From Streptomyces griseosporeus (GTDB lineage: Bacteria; Actinomycetota; Actinomycetes; Streptomycetales; Streptomycetaceae), in contig NZ_BNBR01000003.1 of NCBI RefSeq assembly GCF_014656055.1, positions 124,001-188,000 of the forward strand: a DNA stretch of 64,000 bases. Direction: 5' to 3'. This document shows positions 59,506 through 64,000 of the stretch, one piece after another (positions within the stretch are counted from its first letter, which is position 1; every line of letters begins with the position of its first letter). The notes under the pieces were generated by a model. The model worked only from the letters and a program-made list of their open reading frames with translations, was not told the DNA's origin and made no database searches. Made by a program: the position numbers and the translations under genes.

Positions 59506-60156
59506 GTGCAGTGGACCTTGGTCATCCCCCTGAAGCCCTTGGCGCAGGCCAAGAACAGACTCGCGGACGCAGCCGCCGACGGGGTGCGCCCCGGCCTGGC
59601 CCTGGCGTTCGCCCAGGACACGGTGGCGGCGGCGCTGGCCGCGCCCGGGGTGCGGGATGTGGCGGTCGTCACGGGTGATCCACGGGCGGGCCGCGAGCTG
59701 GCGGCGCTGGGCGCGCGGATCGTCGCCGACGAGCCGGGCGGCGGGCTGAACGTCGCACTGGCGCACGCCGCGGACGTCGTACGCTCCGCACGCCCCGACG
59801 GCGCGGTGGCGGCGCTCAACGCCGATCTTCCCGCGCTGCGTCCGGCGGAATTGGCCCGGGTCCTTCGGGCGGCGGCGGAATTCCCGCGCGCATTCCTGCC
59901 GGACGCCCCGGAAATCGGCACGACGTTCCTGGCGGCGACGCCCGGTCACGCATTGCGGCCGGCATTCGGCGTGGATTCCCGCGTGCGCCACCGCAGCTCG
60001 GGCGCGGTGGAACTGGCGCTGACCGGGGTGGACTCCGTACGCCAGGACGTGGACACGGCGGAGGACCTGCGAGCGGCGCTGGCGCTGGGGGTGGGCCGGC
60101 ACACGGCGGCCGCGGCGGACCGGCTGCTGACGCCGGACGGCAGGGCAACGCCCTAG
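59506..60156 (+). CDS. cofC: 2-phospho-L-lactate/phosphoenolpyruvate guanylyltransferase CofC/FbiD
   Basis: A 216-residue nucleotidyltransferase for coenzyme F420. It has LVIPLKPLAQAKNRLADAAA, VVTGDPRAGRELAALGARIV, GGGLNVALAHAADVV, LNADLPALRPAELARVL and GTTFLAATPG. In actinobacteria the family works on phosphoenolpyruvate (FbiD). The start is GTG at 59506; the stop is TAG in a CTAG next to a repeat-like stretch. Confidence 0.92.
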   Translation: MQWTLVIPLKPLAQAKNRLADAAADGVRPGLALAFAQDTVAAALAAPGVRDVAVVTGDPRAGRELAALGARIVADEPGGGLNVALAHAADVVRSARPDGAVAALNADLPALRPAELARVLRAAAEFPRAFLPDAPEIGTTFLAATPGHALRPAFGVDSRVRHRSSGAVELALTGVDSVRQDVDTAEDLRAALALGVGRHTAAAADRLLTPDGRATP

Positions 60157-60186
60157 GGGAACTGCGCGAGAACCCCCCACGCGCCC
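60157..60186. repeat. Fragment of a Streptomyces intergenic repeat
   Basis: GGGGAACTGCGCGAG followed by a run of C and CACGCGCCCC resembles a repeat I know to be common between Streptomyces genes (GGGGAACTGCGCGAC...). It begins one base after the cofC stop. Confidence 0.45.
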
Positions 60187-60232
60187 CACCCGTGTCGCCG
60201 CCGCACCCCCCACGGCGCAGTACGCTCGCCCT

Positions 60233-60436
60233 ATGCAGGCGACCGCATACACGTACGACCCAGCCACCCGCACCGGCCAGGTCCTGCTCGACGACGGCAC
60301 CCCCGTCCCCTTCGACGCCCCGGCGTTCGACGCGGGCGGCCTGCGGCTGCTGCGGCCCGGGCAGCGGGTGCGGATCGAGACGGAGGGTGAGGGCGCGTCC
60401 CGCCGGATCACCCTGGTCACGCTGCAGACCTTCTGA
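60233..60436 (+). CDS. Small cold-shock-like OB-fold protein
   Basis: A 67-residue protein: MQATAYTYDPATRTGQVLLD, then DGTPVPFDAPAFDAGGLRLL and RPGQRVRIETEGEGASRR. The pattern of five short strands with a G-Q-V-L-L-D turn resembles cold-shock domains, but the RNP motifs KGFGF and VFVH are absent, so nucleic-acid binding is not proven. Related small proteins exist in Streptomyces. A bidirectional terminator follows. Confidence 0.6.
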   Translation: MQATAYTYDPATRTGQVLLDDGTPVPFDAPAFDAGGLRLLRPGQRVRIETEGEGASRRITLVTLQTF

Positions 60437-60444
60437 CACACCGC

Positions 60445-60473
60445 GGGCCGGACTCCGTAGGGGAGTCCGGCCC
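60445..60473. terminator. Bidirectional terminator between the OB-fold gene and hupS
   Basis: A perfect 12-bp stem GGGCCGGACTCC / GGAGTCCGGCCC with a 5-base loop lies between convergent genes. Confidence 0.8.
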
Positions 60474-60502
60474 GGCGCGTGAGGGTCCCTGCGCTCCGCG
60501 GT

Positions 60503-61150
60503 TCAGCGGGCGGTGGTCTTCTTGGCGGTGGTCTTGCGAGCCGTCGACTTCTTGGCCGGGGCCTTCTTGGCGGTCGCCTTCTTCGCCGGGGCCTTCTTGG
60601 CCGTGGTCTTCTTGGCGGTGGCGGTCTTCGCCGTCGTCGTCTTCTTGGCGGCGGCCGTGGTGGTCTTCTTGGCCGGTGCCTTCTTCGCGGTGGTCTTCTT
60701 CGCGGCCGCCGTCGTGGTCTTCTTGGCGGGGGTCTTCTTCGCGGTGGTCTTCTTCGCGGCGGCCGTCTTGGTGGTGGCCTTCTTCGCGGCGGCCTTCTTC
60801 ACCGTGGCGGTGGCCCCGCCGCTGAGGCTGCCCTTGGGGGCCTTCTTGACGGCGATGTCGCCCTTCGGGAGCTTCTTCGACCCGCTGACCAGGTCCTTGA
60901 ACCCCTGCCCGGCGCGGAAGCGGGGGACGGAGGTCTTCTTCACCCGGACCCGCTCGCCGGTCTGGGGGTTGCGGGCGTAGCGGGCCGGACGGTCGACCTT
61001 CTCGAACGAACCGAACCCGGTGACCGAGACGCGGTCACCCCCGACGACCGCGCGGACGATGGCGTCCAGGACCGCGTCGACAGCATCGGCGGCCTGCTGG
61101 CGGCCGCCCATCTTGTCGGCAATCGCTTCTACGAGCTGCGCCTTGTTCAC
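60503..61150 (-). CDS. hupS: HU-family nucleoid protein HupS with Lys/Ala-rich tail
   Basis: A 215-residue protein. The N-terminal HU domain (about 1-95, MNKAQLVEAIADKMGGRQQA, VTGFGSFEKVDRPARYARNP) is followed by a C-terminal tail (about 120-215) of repeated KKTTAKK, KKAPAKK and KKTTTAAA units. In S. coelicolor HupS condenses the spore nucleoid and is made during sporulation. It lies 137 bases from a minus-strand small gene; that gap is unusually AT-rich for the window and includes TATATA, where the hup promoter should lie. Confidence 0.96.
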   Translation of the reverse strand: MNKAQLVEAIADKMGGRQQAADAVDAVLDAIVRAVVGGDRVSVTGFGSFEKVDRPARYARNPQTGERVRVKKTSVPRFRAGQGFKDLVSGSKKLPKGDIAVKKAPKGSLSGGATATVKKAAAKKATTKTAAAKKTTAKKTPAKKTTTAAAKKTTAKKAPAKKTTTAAAKKTTTAKTATAKKTTAKKAPAKKATAKKAPAKKSTARKTTAKKTTAR

Positions 61151-61287
61151 GTCTTCCCCTTCGGAGACATTGCCCGAACGAAAGTGTTCAAGCTTTTTCG
61201 CACGTTAGGCAGATATATACCGCAAATCAAACACGAAACGGGCTTATCACCCGTGCGCCGCAACGAACTCGGCTGTCTCGGACGTGA

Positions 61288-61518
61288 TCAGCGGTCCTCT
61301 TCGGGGATCCGCCCCGCGTCCAGGTCCGCCATGAACCCCTCCAGACGCCTTGCCGCACCGGCGAGATCGTGCTTGGCCGCGGCCGTAATGACCAGCAGCT
61401 TCCGGGTCAGCGCCATCCGTACGCCCTCCGGGACTTGCAGTGCGCGCACCCTTGCGTGCGCTTGTTTGAGTCGGTCCGCGACTGCCGTATAGAGCTCGAG
61501 TTGGCCGTCGTGTTCCAT
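61288..61518 (-). CDS. Conserved small helical protein
   Basis: A 76-residue protein: MEHDGQLELYTAVADRLKQA, then RVRALQVPEGVRMALTRKLL, and a C-terminal acidic end (MADLDAGRIPEEDR). It is predicted helical. From memory a gene like this lies next to hupS in other Streptomyces; function unknown. ATG at 61518 is chosen over a distal start at 61701 because the extra residues have a low-complexity Arg/Pro composition. It lies between leuD's terminator and hupS. Confidence 0.7.
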   Translation of the reverse strand: MEHDGQLELYTAVADRLKQAHARVRALQVPEGVRMALTRKLLVITAAAKHDLAGAARRLEGFMADLDAGRIPEEDR

Positions 61519-61704
61519 GCACAGATTGTGCCATCTGGGGCGAGTTGTCGCCCGCTCAGGGGGTAACTGCCGCCTCAAACGGCCGTCCGGGCACCTCCGG
61601 AAGCCGCATCCCTGAGCCTCGCGTACCCCGGCAATCACCGTCGTAACGTGGGAAGTTGTCCTGTGGCACGCCGGCGGGCGGGGCCGATCGGGTGCAGACA
61701 CGGC

Positions 61705-61735
61705 TGTACCCCCGATCGGGCTGATCGGGGGTACA
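61705..61735 (-). terminator. Terminator after leuCD
   Basis: A perfect 13-bp inverted repeat TGTACCCCCGATC / GATCGGGGGTACA with a 5-base loop lies 60 bases past the leuD stop. Confidence 0.8.
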
Positions 61736-61794
61736 GGAGGGGGTCGAGCGGTGGCCGAAAGTCGACCCGTTCAGCGCCGGTGCGGCGCCTTGGT

Positions 61795-62388
61795 TCAGAC
61801 CTGGAGCGTGCGCGGCTTGTACGCCGGGCGCTTCTGCTCGTACGCGGCGATGTCCGCCTCGTTCTGCAGCGTGATGGAGATGTCGTCCAGGCCGTTCAGC
61901 AGCCGCCAGCGGGCGTTCTCGTCCAGCTCGAAGGAGGCGGTGATGCCCTGCGCGCGCACCTCACGCGTCTGGAGGTCCACCGTGACCTCGGCGGTGGGGT
62001 CGGCCTCGACCAGCTCCCACAGCGCGTCCACGATCTTCTGCTCCAGAACGACCGTGAGCAGGCCGTTCTTCAGCGAGTTGCCGCGGAAGATGTCGGCGAA
62101 GCGGGAGGAGATCACGGCCTTGAAGCCGTAGTTCTGCAGCGCCCAGACGGCGTGCTCGCGGGAGGAGCCGGTGCCGAAGTCGGGGCCGGCGACCAGGACC
62201 GTGGCGCCCTGCCGCTCGGGGCGGTTGAGCACGAACTCGGGGTCCTTGCGCCAGGCCTCGAACAGCCCGTCCTCGAACCCGTCCCGCGTGACCTTCTTGA
62301 GCCAGTGAGCAGGGATGATCTGGTCGGTGTCGACGTTGGAGCGGCGCAGCGGGACGGCCCGGCCGGTGTGCGTGGTGAATGCTTCCAT
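61795..62388 (-). CDS. leuD: 3-isopropylmalate dehydratase small subunit LeuD
   Basis: A 197-residue swivel subunit. MEAFTTHTGRAVPLRRSNVD, QIIPAHWLKKVTRDGFEDGL, GPDFGTGSSREHAVWALQNY and FADIFRGNSLKNGLL are signatures. It forms the heterodimer with LeuC for leucine synthesis. It starts 6 bases after the leuC stop. Confidence 0.97.
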   Translation of the reverse strand: MEAFTTHTGRAVPLRRSNVDTDQIIPAHWLKKVTRDGFEDGLFEAWRKDPEFVLNRPERQGATVLVAGPDFGTGSSREHAVWALQNYGFKAVISSRFADIFRGNSLKNGLLTVVLEQKIVDALWELVEADPTAEVTVDLQTREVRAQGITASFELDENARWRLLNGLDDISITLQNEADIAAYEQKRPAYKPRTLQV

Positions 62389-62394
62389 GACTGA

Positions 62395-63825
62395 TCAGAC
62401 TCCAGCGGGCGTACGGGTGGCGGCGTCGGTGAGGTCGGCCGGGGAGGCCAGGTGGCCCAGGACCGCCGTGGCGGCCGCGACCTGCGGCGACACCAGGTGG
62501 GTACGGCCGCCCTTGCCCTGCCGGCCCTCGAAGTTGCGGTTGGAGGTGGAGGCGGAGCGCTCACCCGGGGCCAGCTGGTCGGGGTTCATGCCGAGGCACA
62601 TCGAGCAGCCCGCGTGCCGCCACTCGGCGCCGGCCTCCTTGAAGACGACATCCAGGCCCTCGGAGACGGCCTGCAGACCCACCCGCGCGGAGCCCGGGAC
62701 GACCAGCATCCGTACGCCGTCGGCGACTTTGCGGCCCTTGAGCAGCTCGGCGGCGGCGCGCAGGTCCTCGATGCGGCCGTTGGTGCAGGAGCCTACGAAG
62801 ACGGTGTCCACCTTGATGGAGCGCAGCGGCTGTCCGGCCTCCAACCCCATGTACTCCAGGGCCTTTTCGGCGGCCAGGCGCTCCGAAGCGTCTTCGTACG
62901 AAGCGGGGTCGGGGACGTCCGCCGAAAGCGGCGCGCCCTGGCCCGGGTTGGTGCCCCAGGTGACGAACGGCGACAGCTCGGCGGCGTCGATCACGACCTC
63001 GGCGTCGAACTCGGCGTCGTCGTCGGTCCTCAGCGTCTTCCAGTACTCGACCGCGGCGTCCCAGTCGGCGCCCTCGGGGGCGTGCGGGCGGCCCTTGAGG
63101 TAGGCGAAGGTGGTCTCGTCGGGGGCGATCATGCCCGCGCGGGCGCCGGCCTCGATCGACATGTTGCAGATGGTCATGCGGGCCTCCATCGAGAGCTTCT
63201 CGATGGCCTCGCCGCGGTACTCCAGGACGTAGCCCTGGCCGCCGCCCGTGCCGATCCTCGCGATGATCGCCAGGATCAGGTCCTTGGCGGTGACGCCCTC
63301 GGGCAGCTCGCCGTCGACCGTGATCGCCATGGTCTTCGGGCGGGCCATCGGCAGCGTCTGGGTGGCCAGCACGTGCTCGACCTGCGAGGTGCCGATGCCG
63401 AACGCCAGCGCGCCGAAGGCGCCGTGCGTGGAGGTGTGCGAGTCGCCGCAGACGACGGTGGTGCCGGGCTGGGTCAGGCCCAGCTGCGGGCCGACGACGT
63501 GCACGACGCCCTGCTCGACGTCGCCCAGCGGGTGCAGCCGCACCCCGAACTCGGCGCAGTTCTTGCGCAGCGTCTCCAGCTGGGCCCGGGAGACCGGGTC
63601 GGCGATGGGCTTGTCGATGTCGAGGGTCGGGGTGTTGTGGTCCTCGGTCGCGATGGTGAGGTCGAGGCGGCGGACCTTCCGGCCGCTCTTGCGGAGGCCG
63701 TCGAAGGCCTGCGGGCTGGTCACCTCGTGCAGCAGGTGCAGATCGATGTAGAGGAGGTCGGGCTCGCCCTCGGCGCGCCGGACGACATGGTCGTCCCAGA
63801 CCTTCTCCGCGAGTGTCCTACCCAT
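62395..63825 (-). CDS. leuC: 3-isopropylmalate dehydratase large subunit LeuC
   Basis: A 476-residue aconitase-family subunit. MGRTLAEKVWDDHVVRRAEG, CGDSHTSTHGAFGALAFGIG, FVGSCTNGRIEDLRAAAELL and HAGCSMCLGMNPDQLAPGER provide the three Cys ligands of the [4Fe-4S] cluster. ATG at 63825 follows GGAGGG; a longer frame to 63909 lacks homology. The gene is cotranscribed with leuD. In S. coelicolor the IclR-type regulator NdgR is divergent at this position and controls leuCD; it would begin just beyond the right edge. Confidence 0.97.
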   Translation of the reverse strand: MGRTLAEKVWDDHVVRRAEGEPDLLYIDLHLLHEVTSPQAFDGLRKSGRKVRRLDLTIATEDHNTPTLDIDKPIADPVSRAQLETLRKNCAEFGVRLHPLGDVEQGVVHVVGPQLGLTQPGTTVVCGDSHTSTHGAFGALAFGIGTSQVEHVLATQTLPMARPKTMAITVDGELPEGVTAKDLILAIIARIGTGGGQGYVLEYRGEAIEKLSMEARMTICNMSIEAGARAGMIAPDETTFAYLKGRPHAPEGADWDAAVEYWKTLRTDDDAEFDAEVVIDAAELSPFVTWGTNPGQGAPLSADVPDPASYEDASERLAAEKALEYMGLEAGQPLRSIKVDTVFVGSCTNGRIEDLRAAAELLKGRKVADGVRMLVVPGSARVGLQAVSEGLDVVFKEAGAEWRHAGCSMCLGMNPDQLAPGERSASTSNRNFEGRQGKGGRTHLVSPQVAAATAVLGHLASPADLTDAATRTPAGV

Positions 63826-64000
63826 CGCTTTCCCTCCGGCCGGCGTGAACTCCACCGGCCCAACTAGAGATCTTGAGGAGGCGATGCCCGCGCCCCTGCG
63901 TCCGGACAACCGCCACCAGGCCCGTTGATCCGCGGGCCGCTGTGCCTTCGTGCAATCCAGAGTGGCGGGTTCCGGAGAAAATTGAACTTGCGTTTCACAG
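63826..64000 (-). promoter_or_regulatory. leuCD upstream region
   Basis: The last 175 bases hold the leuC leader and probably the promoter and NdgR site, but I could not identify a clear -10/-35 pair. The most distal part (63980-64000) is AT-rich for this genome. Confidence 0.35.

Noticed and set aside
60513..60980. Hydrophobic protein encoded antisense to the hupS tail
   Set aside because: Lysine/alanine codon repeats of hupS read in reverse give runs of F, L, V and A; this is an artefact of the repeat, not a membrane protein.

Overview
The window is chromosomal DNA from a high-GC actinomycete, almost certainly a Streptomyces. The evidence is the very GC-rich third codon positions, frequent GTG starts, ATGA start/stop overlaps, and marker genes: four adjacent type I signal peptidases (sipW/X/Y/Z), nsdA, an amtB-glnK-glnD operon, absB-type rnc, and hupS with a Lys/Ala-rich tail. 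From memory, the gene order follows the S. coelicolor core from about SCO5603 (left) to SCO5553 (right). No phage, plasmid, CRISPR or biosynthetic cluster is visible.

Layout. 1-8 kb: 3' part of a translation/secretion supercluster on the minus strand (rpsP-khpA-rimM-trmD-rplS-sipWXY | sipZ-Nudix-DUF2469-yraN-yifB). 8-11.5 kb: SprT-like zinc protein, archaeal-type prolyl-tRNA synthetase, divergent methyltransferase. 11.5-13 kb: a decayed ftsH paralogue. 13-21 kb: ffh, the nitrogen operon amtB-glnK-glnD, and nsdA. 21-30 kb: a primase/polymerase-like protein, ftsY, an NCS1 permease, the glucose permease glcP, and smc carrying an unusual insertion in its hinge. 30-34.5 kb: small proteins, a secreted SCP/CAP protein, a hairpin repeat element, and a divergent flavodoxin/HxlR pair with a clear palindromic operator. 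34.5-42 kb: mutM, rnc, rpmF, DUF177, a SepIVA-like coiled-coil protein, coaD, rsmD, recG. 42-47 kb: a plus-strand pair, an Hsp90-family ATPase translationally coupled to a ~1000-residue TPR protein, placed between recG and the fakA-like gene. 47-53.5 kb: fakA-like kinase, rpmB, then an AfsR/BTAD-NB-ARC-TPR regulator with a FAD monooxygenase. 53.5-64 kb: thiD-thiL, a stand-alone RAM domain, a DUF3515 lipoprotein, ddl, gpsA-plsC, cofC, hupS, leuCD.

Most of the window is housekeeping. The parts most worth a second look are the Hsp90-TPR pair, the repeat-derived in-frame insertion in the Smc hinge, two members of a hairpin/MITE-like repeat family that each abut the TAG stop codon of a gene, and the FtsH relic whose Walker B glutamate is lost. 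Regulatory sites proposed from symmetry alone (GlnR box, HxlR operator, LacI-type palindrome at glcP, palindromes 5' of rpmB) are inferences. Gene starts were chosen from Shine-Dalgarno spacing, overlaps and family length.
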